Part shown: positions 8,251-15,238 of the stretch, one piece after another | Layout: each line of letters begins with the position of its first letter | Numbering within the stretch: the stretch's first letter is position 1 | DNA from: Ilumatobacteraceae bacterium | GTDB taxonomy: Bacteria > Actinomycetota > Acidimicrobiia > Acidimicrobiales > Ilumatobacteraceae | DNA length: 20,496 bases | Reading direction: 5' to 3' | Assembly: GCA_007122945.1 (NCBI GenBank) | Contig: SKSP01000153.1 | Span: 1 to 20,496 of the forward strand | The notes under the pieces: model-generated | Told to the model about the DNA's origin: nothing | What the model saw: the letters and a program-made list of their open reading frames with translations, nothing else | Databases searched by the model: none | Made by a program: the position numbers and the translations under genes

Positions 8251-10233
8251 TCAGGCCGAGAGCGCCAGGTCGGCGGCCGAGGTCACCTCGTCGGTGAACC
8301 GACGCACGAACTCGTCGACGGACACACCGCGCTCGACCTCGCCACCGCGGGGGTTGACCCCGACGGTGCCGGCCTCGACGTCGTCGTCGCCCACGACGAG
8401 CACGTACGGCAGCTTCTCCATCTTCGCCGAGCGGATCCGCTTGCCGAGCTGATCGGTGGCGGGCACCACGTCGACCCGGGCGCCGACAGCACCCAGGCGG
8501 GCCACCACCTCGTCGGCGTAGGCCTCGTGCGCCGTGGCGACGGGCAGCACCCGCACCTGCACCGGTGCCAGCCACGTCGGGAACGCCCCGGCATAGTGCT
8601 CGACGAGCACGCCGAAGAACCTCTCGATCGAGCCGAGCAGCGCACGGTGCAACATGATCGGCCGGTGCCGTTCGTTGTCGGCGCCCACGTACTCGAGGCC
8701 GAAGCGCTCCGGCAGGTTGAAGTCGTACTGGATCGTCGAGAGCTGCCACGCTCGACCGATCGCGTCACGCACGTCGATGTCGATCTTGGGGCCGTAGAAG
8801 GCGGCATCGCCGTCCTTCACCGTGTACTCGAGCCCGTGACGGTCGAGCGCCTGGCGGAGAGCGGACGTGGCGTCGTCCCACAGGTCGTCGCCGCCCACGA
8901 ACTTGGCGGGATCCTTGGTCGACAGGTGGAACGTGAAGTCGTCGAACCCGAACGCCCGCAGCACCGACAACACGAAATCGAGCAGCGACGTGATCTCGTC
9001 GGGCGCCTGCTCGCGCGTGCAGTAGATGTGGCTGTCGTCCTGGGTGAAGCCGCGGATGCGCATCAGGCCGTGGAGGGTGCCGGCACGCTCGTAGCGATAC
9101 ACGGTGCCGAGCTCGAAGAGTCGCAACGGGAGCTCACGGTAGCTGCGCTGCCGGCTGTCGAAGATGAGACAGTGCATCGGGCAGTTCATCGGCTTGGGGT
9201 AGTACGTGCCGTTGTCCATCTCCATCGGCGGGTACATCCCGTCGGCGTAGAAGTCGAGGTGTCCGCTCGTCTCGAAGAGCCGGGCGTTGGCGAGGTGCGG
9301 GGTGTACACGAACTCGTACCCGCCGTGCTCGTGACGGAGACGGCTGTAGTCCTCCATCAACTTGCGGATGATCGCCCCTTTCGGGTGCCACACGGCCAGA
9401 CCGCCACCGATCTGGCTCGGGAAGCTGAGCAGGTCCAGCTCGACCGCCAGCTTCCGGTGGTCGCGCTTCTCGGCCTCCTCCAGCCGGTGGAGGTACTCGG
9501 CCAGGGCCCGCTCCGACTCCCACGCCGTGCCGTAGATGCGCTGCAGCATCGGCCCCTTCTCGTTGCCGCGCCAGTACGCGCCGGCGACCTTCCGGAGGCG
9601 GAAGTGGCCCAACTTCCCCGTCGACGGCACGTGCGGCCCGCGACACAGGTCGACGAACGCATCCGAGTTGCGGTACACGCTGATCGCGCTCCCGGGGGCG
9701 ACGTCGACCGCGTCGGTCTCGTCGGCGCCGGCGCTCGTCACGCGCTCGATGATCTCACGCTTGTAGGGCTGGTCGGCGAACAGTTCCAGGGCGTCGTGGG
9801 GCTCGAGCTCGGATCGCACGAAGGGCTGGTCCTCGCCGACGATCCGGCGCATCTCGGCCTCGATCGCCGCGAGATCGTCGTCGCTGAAGGTCCGACCGTC
9901 GGGGAGCTCGAAGTCGTAGTAGAAGCCGTCGTCGATCGCCGGGCCGATCGAGAACTTGGCGCCCGGGAACAGCCGCGTCACGGCCTGGGCCATCACGTGC
10001 GCGGTCGAATGCCGCAGGACGTCACGGCCGGCGTCGCTGTCGGCGGTGACGATCGCGACCTCGGCGCCGTCGGTCAGCGGTGCGTGGAGATCGGCCTCGA
10101 TCCCGTCGACCGTCGCCGCGACGGCGGCCTTGGCGAGACGCGAGCCGATCGACGCGGCGACGTCGGCAGCGGTCGCTCCAGCGGGGTACTCGCGGGATGA
10201 ACCATCGGGGAGGGTGATCGTGATCTGGGCCAT
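8251..10233 (-). CDS. thrS: Threonine--tRNA ligase
   Basis: A complete cytosolic threonyl-tRNA synthetase of 660 residues, normal for the family. Domain order is TGS (about 1-62), then the editing domain with HSTAH (H75, H79) and CRGPH (C197, H201). The class II catalytic core carries the zinc-binding Cys351 in MNCPMHC and His402 in FTQDDSHIYC. Motif 3 is in LHRALLGSIERF, and the anticodon-binding domain begins near WLAPVQV. ATG 10233 matches the usual MAQITITLPDG-type N-terminus. No Shine-Dalgarno sequence is visible, but TAGACT lies 10 nt upstream, so thrS probably has its own promoter. The HIT gene follows after 8 bp. No T-box leader could fit in the 46-bp gap to plsC. Confidence 0.98.
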   Translation of the reverse strand: MAQITITLPDGSSREYPAGATAADVAASIGSRLAKAAVAATVDGIEADLHAPLTDGAEVAIVTADSDAGRDVLRHSTAHVMAQAVTRLFPGAKFSIGPAIDDGFYYDFELPDGRTFSDDDLAAIEAEMRRIVGEDQPFVRSELEPHDALELFADQPYKREIIERVTSAGADETDAVDVAPGSAISVYRNSDAFVDLCRGPHVPSTGKLGHFRLRKVAGAYWRGNEKGPMLQRIYGTAWESERALAEYLHRLEEAEKRDHRKLAVELDLLSFPSQIGGGLAVWHPKGAIIRKLMEDYSRLRHEHGGYEFVYTPHLANARLFETSGHLDFYADGMYPPMEMDNGTYYPKPMNCPMHCLIFDSRQRSYRELPLRLFELGTVYRYERAGTLHGLMRIRGFTQDDSHIYCTREQAPDEITSLLDFVLSVLRAFGFDDFTFHLSTKDPAKFVGGDDLWDDATSALRQALDRHGLEYTVKDGDAAFYGPKIDIDVRDAIGRAWQLSTIQYDFNLPERFGLEYVGADNERHRPIMLHRALLGSIERFFGVLVEHYAGAFPTWLAPVQVRVLPVATAHEAYADEVVARLGAVGARVDVVPATDQLGKRIRSAKMEKLPYVLVVGDDDVEAGTVGVNPRGGEVERGVSVDEFVRRFTDEVTSAADLALSA

Positions 10234-10243
10234 GACGTCGCCG

Positions 10244-10249
10244 AGTCTA
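10244..10249 (-). promoter_or_regulatory. Putative -10 box TAGACT before thrS
   Basis: TAGACT on the minus strand is 10 nt from the thrS ATG in the 46-bp gap after plsC. It predicts a 5' leader of only a few bases. Confidence 0.4.
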
Positions 10250-10279
10250 CGAGCGGCGCCGCCTCGCGCCGGGGCCGTT

Positions 10280-11056
10280 TCAGCCGCCGGCGACGGCGAG
10301 CAGCTCGCGATCGTCGGCGACCGCCGCGGGGCGCTCCGGCTCGCTCACGCTCGCGACCTTGGCGACGATCGTCGGTTCGGAGTCCGCGGTCGAGCCGGCG
10401 TACACGTTGCGGTACTCCTGACCGGTCATCTCGCGGATCTCGAACATGACCTCGTCGGTCATCGAGCGCCACGCCAGGTGGTCGGCCCCGCGACCTTCGT
10501 AGCGCTCGGGCCGGACCGGCCGCCCGATCCGGATCGAGCACTCGCCGAAGAGCTTCGGCACCTTCGCATCGGGTGGCTGGATGGCGTCGGTGCCGACGAT
10601 GCCCACCGGATAGATCGGGCACCCGACCTTCATCGCCAGCCGGGCGGCGCCCGTCCGGCCCTTGTAGAGGTAGCCGTCGCGGCTGCGCGTCCCCTCGGGG
10701 AAGATCCCGAACAGCTCGCCGCGCCGGAGGACGGCCTCCGCCGCATCGAGCGCGGCCTGGGCCTTGTCCCCACCGGAGCGATCGATCGGGATCATGCCCA
10801 TCGCCGGGAACAGGAACTTGGTCTTCCACGAGTCCATGTACTCGGCCTTGCCGACGAAGCTGATGTTGCGGGGCAACATCGCCATCAGGAATGCCGAGTC
10901 GAGGAAGCTGATGTGGTTCGGGCACAGGATCGCCGGACCCTCCTCGGGGAGGCGGTCGAAACCCTGGCGGTCGATCCTCCACATCCGTCGCATCAGCGGG
11001 CCGGTGACGCGACGGGACCGGGCCTGCAACTTGCCGGCACCCGGATGCTCTCCCAC
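10280..11056 (-). CDS. plsC: PlsC-family 1-acyl-glycerol-3-phosphate acyltransferase
   Basis: A 258-residue lysophosphatidic acid acyltransferase-type protein that acylates the sn-2 position in phospholipid synthesis at the membrane. The catalytic HX4D is H48-ISFL-D53 in CPNHISFLDSAF. Other family blocks are MGMIPIDRSGGDKAQ (about 97-111) and the substrate-binding FPEGTRSRDG (about 128-137), then PIYPVGIVGTD. The open frame reaches 11158 inside mshC, but GTG 11056 is the better start. It lies 10 bp after the mshC stop, and TAGTAT sits 7 nt upstream. A roughly 45-residue C-terminal tail after the core has no recognisable motif. The exact acyl-acceptor is not proven. Confidence 0.9.
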   Translation of the reverse strand: MGEHPGAGKLQARSRRVTGPLMRRMWRIDRQGFDRLPEEGPAILCPNHISFLDSAFLMAMLPRNISFVGKAEYMDSWKTKFLFPAMGMIPIDRSGGDKAQAALDAAEAVLRRGELFGIFPEGTRSRDGYLYKGRTGAARLAMKVGCPIYPVGIVGTDAIQPPDAKVPKLFGECSIRIGRPVRPERYEGRGADHLAWRSMTDEVMFEIREMTGQEYRNVYAGSTADSEPTIVAKVASVSEPERPAAVADDRELLAVAGG

Positions 11057-11063
11057 ACCCGTG

Positions 11064-11069
11064 ATACTA
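11064..11069 (-). promoter_or_regulatory. Putative -10 box TAGTAT overlapping the mshC stop codon
   Basis: TAGTAT on the minus strand is 7 nt before the plsC GTG at 11056, with no Shine-Dalgarno sequence. Its TAG is the mshC stop codon. Confidence 0.45.
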
Positions 11070-12197
11070 CGCTCCGCCGAGCTCGACGCCGAGCAGGTCC
11101 GCGGCGGCGCGTGTCGACTCGCCCCGCCGCGCGGCCCGATCGATCGCGGCGACGGCACCGGGGGAGTCGAGATCGTCGTCGAGCCGCTCCCGGACCTCGT
11201 CGAGCACGTCTCCGGGGCGACCGTCGGCGGCGGCGCGCCAGGCGTCGAGCCGCCCCTGGTTGCGCGGCATCAGCTCGTCGTCCCACTCCCACTCGGTCCG
11301 GTAGTGGTGTTCGATGATGGCCAGGCGGATGGCCATCGGGTCCCAGTCCTCGCGGAGCCGGTCGACGAAGACGAGGTTGCCGAGACTCTTCGACATCTTC
11401 TCGCCGTCCTTGCTGATCAGCGCGGTGTGCATCCAGTGCTTGACGAAGGGCTCGCCGGTGGCGGCCTCCGACTGCGCCCGCTCGCACTCGTGGTGCGGGA
11501 AGATCAGGTCGGTGCCACCACCGTGGAGGTCGATCGTCGTGCCGAGCTCGCGGAGCGCCAGGGCGCTGCACTCGATGTGCCAGCCGGGTCGACCGGGCCC
11601 CCACATCGTGTCCCAGGACGGCTCGTCGGCGGCCGACGGTTGCCACAGCACGAAGTCGAGCGGGTTGCGCTTCTGGGGATCGTCGACCTGTCCACCGCGT
11701 TGACGCGCCAGCTCGAGCATCTCCTCGGTGGTGTAGTTGCTCACGCTGCCGAACGAGTCGAACCTCGAGACGTCGAAGTACACCGACCCCCCGGCCTCGT
11801 AGGCGTACCCGCGGTCGAGCACCATCCCGATGAAGCCACGGATGTCGGGGATCGCGGACGACGCCCTCGGTGTCGAGGCGACCGGGAGTGCGTTCAGGGC
11901 GACCATGTCCCGCTCGAAGCGGGCCTCCTCGCCGGCCGCGAGGTCGAGGTAGTGGATGCCGAGCTCGCGCGCCTTGGCGAACAGCGGGTCGTCCACGTCG
12001 GTCACGTTGCGCACGCAGGTCACCGTGTGACCGCGGTCGATCAGGCGCCGCTGCAACACGTCGTAGGCGATGAACGTCGCCGCGTGGCCGAGGTGGGTCG
12101 CGTCGTAGGGCGTGATGCCACACGTGTACATGAGCACGCGTTCGCCGGGCCCGAACGGCACGATCGCCCTCCGGGCCGTGTCGTACAACCGCATCAT
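11067..12197 (-). CDS. mshC: MshC-like cysteine:glucosaminyl-inositol ligase (mycothiol synthesis)
   Basis: A class I ligase of the CysS/MshC group, 376 residues. The N-terminal block CGITPYDATHLGHAATF (26-42) is the MshC form; CysS normally has CGPTVYDxxHIGHA. MshC joins cysteine to GlcN-Ins using ATP, the step before acetylation to mycothiol. Zinc ligands are likely C26, C210 (WHIECSA) and H235 (PHHE). KMSKS is at 267-271. The short C-terminus, without a full DALR anticodon domain, also favours MshC over CysS. ATG 12197 is one base beyond the npdG stop (TGAGATG), so it is co-transcribed with npdG. The open frame upstream of this is read-through within npdG. A cysteinyl-tRNA synthetase paralogue is the alternative. 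Confidence 0.85.
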   Translation of the reverse strand: MMRLYDTARRAIVPFGPGERVLMYTCGITPYDATHLGHAATFIAYDVLQRRLIDRGHTVTCVRNVTDVDDPLFAKARELGIHYLDLAAGEEARFERDMVALNALPVASTPRASSAIPDIRGFIGMVLDRGYAYEAGGSVYFDVSRFDSFGSVSNYTTEEMLELARQRGGQVDDPQKRNPLDFVLWQPSAADEPSWDTMWGPGRPGWHIECSALALRELGTTIDLHGGGTDLIFPHHECERAQSEAATGEPFVKHWMHTALISKDGEKMSKSLGNLVFVDRLREDWDPMAIRLAIIEHHYRTEWEWDDELMPRNQGRLDAWRAAADGRPGDVLDEVRERLDDDLDSPGAVAAIDRAARRGESTRAAADLLGVELGGA

Positions 12198-12198
12198 C

Positions 12199-12876
12199 TC
12201 AGCTGTCAACCGCTCGTGGGTCGCGCTTGATTCCCGTGAGCTTGGGCGCCACCCGGGTCCGATAGCGGACGTTGAGCTGCAGCAGCACCGCGGTGAAGGC
12301 CTCGATCGCCGTGGCGTTGGAGAGCTCACCGGCGTCGAGGGGACGGCAACCGGGGATCTTGGACACGATGTCGCTCACCTCGCGCACGGCGGCGGGGTCG
12401 TCACCACAGATCAGCACGTCGGAGTCGATCGGGCTCCCGATGTTGCCGAGCTCCTTGGCGGGGAGGTGGTGGAACGCCGCGACGACCCGACAGTCGGGCA
12501 CGGCGGCCTGGACGTGGGCGGCGACGCTCCCGCGGGGCGGCACGAGCGGTTGGAACTCGTGGCCGACCCGCACGAGCGCGTTGGCCATGCTCACCACGAT
12601 CTTGCCGTGCAACAGATCCACGTTGTCCTGGGCAGTGGTCGCGGCCGAGTCCCACGGCGTGGCGATCACGACGAGGTCGCACGACGCCGCGTCGGTGTTG
12701 TCGCCGGAGTCGAGCAGTTCGGCCAGGTCGGGCCAGCTCTCGAGGAGCTGGTCGCGGGCCTCCATGGCCCGGTACTTCGACCGCGACCCGATCACCGTGG
12801 GATACCCGACGCTCGACAGACGTGCCGCCAGGCCGCTCCCGGCCGGGCCGGTGCCACCCAAGATCCCGATACGCAT
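12199..12876 (-). CDS. npdG: NADPH-dependent F420 reductase
   Basis: A 225-residue coenzyme F420:NADP oxidoreductase that exchanges hydride between F420 and NADP(H) and so feeds F420-dependent enzymes in the cytosol. The Rossmann motif GGTGPAGSGLAARL (7-20) is followed by GSRS (30-33), where Ser/Arg bind the NADP 2'-phosphate. VVIATPW, the block AAFHHLPAKELGN (about 133-145) and the C-terminal LSNATAIEAFTAVLLQLN region are diagnostic of the NpdG/Fno family. ATG 12876 has no good Shine-Dalgarno sequence; CAGGCT lies 7 nt upstream as a weak -10. It is the first gene of a leftward operon with mshC and diverges from fabI across 59 bp. It implies that this organism makes F420. Confidence 0.93.
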   Translation of the reverse strand: MRIGILGGTGPAGSGLAARLSSVGYPTVIGSRSKYRAMEARDQLLESWPDLAELLDSGDNTDAASCDLVVIATPWDSAATTAQDNVDLLHGKIVVSMANALVRVGHEFQPLVPPRGSVAAHVQAAVPDCRVVAAFHHLPAKELGNIGSPIDSDVLICGDDPAAVREVSDIVSKIPGCRPLDAGELSNATAIEAFTAVLLQLNVRYRTRVAPKLTGIKRDPRAVDS

Positions 12877-12921
12877 GCCGTTGAGCCTGTCACATCGCCG
12901 GCTCGGGCGGGAAAGGCCGAC

Positions 12922-12927
12922 TACGGT
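12922..12927 (+). promoter_or_regulatory. Putative -10 box TACGGT before fabI
   Basis: TACGGT lies 8 nt before the fabI ATG in the 59-bp divergent gap with npdG, with no Shine-Dalgarno sequence. This suggests a leaderless fabI transcript. Confidence 0.5.
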
Positions 12928-12935
12928 CGCCCGGC

Positions 12936-13715
12936 ATGGGTCTGCTCGACGGCAAGAAGATCGTGGTCACCGGCGTCCTCACCGACGCATCGCTCGCGTT
13001 CGGTGTCGCCCAGATCGCACTCGACGAGGGCGCCGACATCGTCCTCACCGGCGCGGGACGGGCGCTCAGCCTCACCCGACGCACCGCGCGCAAGCTGACG
13101 CCGCCGGACGGAGGGGAGATCCCGGTGTACGAGCTCGACGTCACCGCACCGGAACACGGCGAGGCGGTCCGCGATGCGCTCGCCGAGCGGTGGGGCCGTG
13201 TCGACGGGGTCCTCCACGCGATCGGCTTCGCCCCGGAGGTCTGCCTGGGCGACGACTTCATGGCCGCGCAGTGGGACGACGTCGCCGTCGCGCTGCACGT
13301 GTCGGCGTACTCGCTGAAGGCGCTCGCCGACGCGTTCGTCCCGCTCATGGACCGCGGCGGGGCCTTCGTCGGGCTCGACTTCGACAACCGCCAGGCGTGG
13401 CCGGCCTACAACTGGATGGGGGTCGCCAAGTCGGCGCTGCAGAGCGTCAGCCGCTACCTCGCGAAGGATCTCGGCCCGAAGGGGATCCGGTCGAACCTGG
13501 TCGCGGCCGGGCCGATCAAGACGATGGCGGCCAAGTCGATCCCCGGGTTCGCGCTGTTCGAGGACACGTGGTCCGACCGGGCGCCGCTCGGCTGGGACGT
13601 CACCGACGCCGAGCCGGTGGCACGCGCCTGCATCGCCCTGCTGTCGGACTGGTTCCCCGCGACCACCGGAGAGATCGTGCACGTCGACGGCGGGTATCAC
13701 GCCATCGGTGCCTGA
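12936..13715 (+). CDS. fabI: Enoyl-ACP reductase, InhA-like
   Basis: A 259-residue short-chain dehydrogenase-fold enoyl-acyl carrier protein reductase, which reduces trans-2-enoyl-ACP with NADH in fatty acid elongation. The N-terminal GKKIVVTGVLTDASLAFGVA (6-25) matches the FabI/InhA cofactor loop. The catalytic Tyr158 and Lys165 lie in YNWMGVAKSAL, the same residue numbers as in InhA. RSNLVAAGPIKTMAAKSIPGF (from about 185) is the substrate-loop region, and the protein ends DGGYHAIGA. HAIGFAP at 94-100 has Ala95 where InhA has Ser94 (one-residue offset). ATG 12936 is directly preceded by a TAnnnT box. The last 19 bp overlap the 3' end of the channel gene on the other strand. inhA is an equally valid symbol. 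Confidence 0.95.
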   Translation: MGLLDGKKIVVTGVLTDASLAFGVAQIALDEGADIVLTGAGRALSLTRRTARKLTPPDGGEIPVYELDVTAPEHGEAVRDALAERWGRVDGVLHAIGFAPEVCLGDDFMAAQWDDVAVALHVSAYSLKALADAFVPLMDRGGAFVGLDFDNRQAWPAYNWMGVAKSALQSVSRYLAKDLGPKGIRSNLVAAGPIKTMAAKSIPGFALFEDTWSDRAPLGWDVTDAEPVARACIALLSDWFPATTGEIVHVDGGYHAIGA

Positions 13716-14545
13716 CCATCCCGCTCGTCGGCCAGGTTGGCCTCCAACTCGTCGAGCGCGACCCGCAGCGCGAGGATCCGCTCGGCCAGTGCGGGCGCGT
13801 GCGAACCGGCCTCGGCCGACAGACGCCGGGTCTCGCGCTCCAACTCGGACTGCCGGGCGGACTCGACGCTGCTGACGACCACGGCGATCACGATGTTCAG
13901 CACCACGAGCGTCGCCACGATGATGAAGCTGACGAAGTACACCGTGGCCCAGGCCGTGACGTCGAGCGCGGGGAAGTACAGGTCGTCCCAGTTGTCGAGC
14001 GTGAGGATCCGGAAGCACGTCATCATCGCCACGCCGACGGTGCCCCACTCGTCGGGCAGCTCCTCACCGAACAGTGCGGTGCCGACGACCGCGTAGACGT
14101 ACATGACGAGTGCCACGAACACGGCGACCCCGGCGAGCGCCGCGAGGCTCCGGGCGAGCCCGAGCACGATCACGCGGAGGTCCTCGATCGCCTCGACCAG
14201 CCGGACGACGCGCAGCACGCGGGCGAGCCGGACGAGGGTGACGTTGGCGCCGATCACCGGGAGCAGCGCCAACAGGACGATCAGGAAGTCGAACACGTTC
14301 CATCCGCCCCGGAAGAACGCCCAGGGACGTGTGCCGTACGCCAGCAGCCGGATCGCGATCTCGACGCCGAAGATCACGAGGAACGCCACGTCGACGAACC
14401 GCAGCAATCCGCCCCAGTCCTCTCGGATCGCCGGGTACGTCTCCAGACCGATCAACACGGCGTTGGCGACGATGACGCCGAGGATCGACATCTGGAACCG
14501 GCGTGACTCCGCGAGCCGATGACAACGTGACGCGATCGCTCCCAT
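13697..14545 (-). CDS. Single-domain voltage-gated cation channel with aspartate-rich filter
   Basis: A 282-residue channel of the NaChBac/NavAb superfamily, expected to form a homotetramer in the cytoplasmic membrane. S1 is about 19-37, S2 about 46-68 (acidic E62), S3 about 82-98 (D86 in WNVFDF) and S4 about 101-117. S4 has gating arginines R106, R109, R112 and R115 at every third position. S5 is about 134-156, the pore loop 166-190 and S6 about 197-224 with conserved N217. The selectivity filter is T182-L-D-N-W-D-D188, against TLESWSM in NavAb. D184 and D188 fall where calcium-selective variants carry aspartate. A heptad-rich C-terminal helix (about 233-275) could be the usual coiled-coil bundle. 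ATG 14545 has TACCGT 7 nt upstream. Calcium permeability is inferred, not shown. Confidence 0.93.
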   Translation of the reverse strand: MGAIASRCHRLAESRRFQMSILGVIVANAVLIGLETYPAIREDWGGLLRFVDVAFLVIFGVEIAIRLLAYGTRPWAFFRGGWNVFDFLIVLLALLPVIGANVTLVRLARVLRVVRLVEAIEDLRVIVLGLARSLAALAGVAVFVALVMYVYAVVGTALFGEELPDEWGTVGVAMMTCFRILTLDNWDDLYFPALDVTAWATVYFVSFIIVATLVVLNIVIAVVVSSVESARQSELERETRRLSAEAGSHAPALAERILALRVALDELEANLADERDGQAPMA

Positions 14546-14552
14546 CCGCACG

Positions 14553-14558
14553 ACGGTA
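14553..14558 (-). promoter_or_regulatory. Putative -10 box TACCGT before the channel gene
   Basis: TACCGT on the minus strand is 7 nt from ATG 14545, in the 19-bp gap after the acyltransferase stop. It predicts a leaderless channel mRNA independent of the upstream gene. Confidence 0.45.
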
Positions 14559-14564
14559 GAGCGG

Positions 14565-15212
14565 TCAGTGCGGGATCGTCGCCACGACCCGAGCCGGGGC
14601 CCCGACGGCGACGGTGAAGTCGGGGATCGTGCCCGTGACGACGCTGTTGGCACCGATCACGACGTGGCGGCCGATGCGGGCACCGGGGAGGACGACCGTG
14701 CCGTGGCCCAGCCAGCTCCCGTCGCCCACGTGCACCGGTCGCTCGGGTTGCACCTGGCGCGAGATCGGGACGGAGGGATCCGCGTACCCGTGGTTCTGGT
14801 CCGTCACGTACACGTGATGTCCGGTCCACACGTCGTCGCCGATCACGATCTCCATGTGGCCGACGATCCCGCTCCCCTTGCCGAGCAGGCAACGGTCGCC
14901 GATCGTCACGACCGACTCGGTCAGGCACCGCTGACCGGGCACCATCCCGGCCGACAGCGTCGCCCCCGGCCCGATCACGGTGCCGGTCCCGATGTGGATG
15001 AAGTTCTCGTTGACGATCGCGTTGTGCGGGAAGCAGATCACGCTGTCGCGGCCGAACGACCCGAAGCGGCGCCCCCGGACGGTGTCGGGTCCGATCGCCG
15101 CCAGCTCGGCCGCCTCGGCCCAGGCCCGCTGGACGACCTCGCCTGCGGCCCGTCGGCCGGCGGCGACCGCACGGGTCCACGTCGTGTCGGGGCGCCGGGA
15201 CCGGTGCAGCAC
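14565..15212 (-). CDS. Left-handed beta-helix (hexapeptide repeat) acyltransferase
   Basis: About 215 residues, with hexapeptide repeats of the [LIV]-G-x-x-x-x type through most of the protein: VIGPGATL, VTIGDRCLLG, IVIGDDVWTG, VHVGDGSWLG, ARIGRHVVIGANS. The family moves acetyl or other acyl groups from acyl-CoA to sugars or other acceptors. HHVYVTDQNHGY contains the histidine region typical of the WbbJ/NodL-like group, and VGAPARVV is the usual C-terminal block. The acceptor is unknown and no glycan cluster is adjacent. The frame is open far upstream. GTG 15212 is chosen because TAGTGT lies 8 nt before it; GTG 15218 (AAGG 8 nt upstream) and GTG 15224 are alternatives. It diverges from the carboxylesterase. 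Confidence 0.88.
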   Translation of the reverse strand: MLHRSRRPDTTWTRAVAAGRRAAGEVVQRAWAEAAELAAIGPDTVRGRRFGSFGRDSVICFPHNAIVNENFIHIGTGTVIGPGATLSAGMVPGQRCLTESVVTIGDRCLLGKGSGIVGHMEIVIGDDVWTGHHVYVTDQNHGYADPSVPISRQVQPERPVHVGDGSWLGHGTVVLPGARIGRHVVIGANSVVTGTIPDFTVAVGAPARVVATIPH

Positions 15213-15220
15213 GGCCACGG

Positions 15221-15230
15221 ACACTACCTT
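15221..15230. promoter_or_regulatory. Overlapping divergent -10 boxes (TAGTGT minus, TACCTT plus)
   Basis: The plus-strand TACCTT (15225-15230) lies 8 nt before the carboxylesterase ATG. The minus-strand TAGTGT (15226-15221) lies 8 nt before the acyltransferase GTG 15212. They share the TA at 15225-15226, so polymerase could load in only one direction at a time. Confidence 0.45.
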
Positions 15231-15238
15231 CGGACGCG

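Noticed and set aside
8527..10200. A 557-residue plus-strand open frame opposite thrS.
   Set aside because: The minus strand encodes a full threonyl-tRNA synthetase with every motif; the plus frame has none.
11067..12329. Cysteinyl-tRNA synthetase with an N-terminus extended to 12329.
   Set aside because: CGITPYDATHLGHA and the short C-terminus indicate MshC, and the extension lies inside npdG with no family-like sequence.
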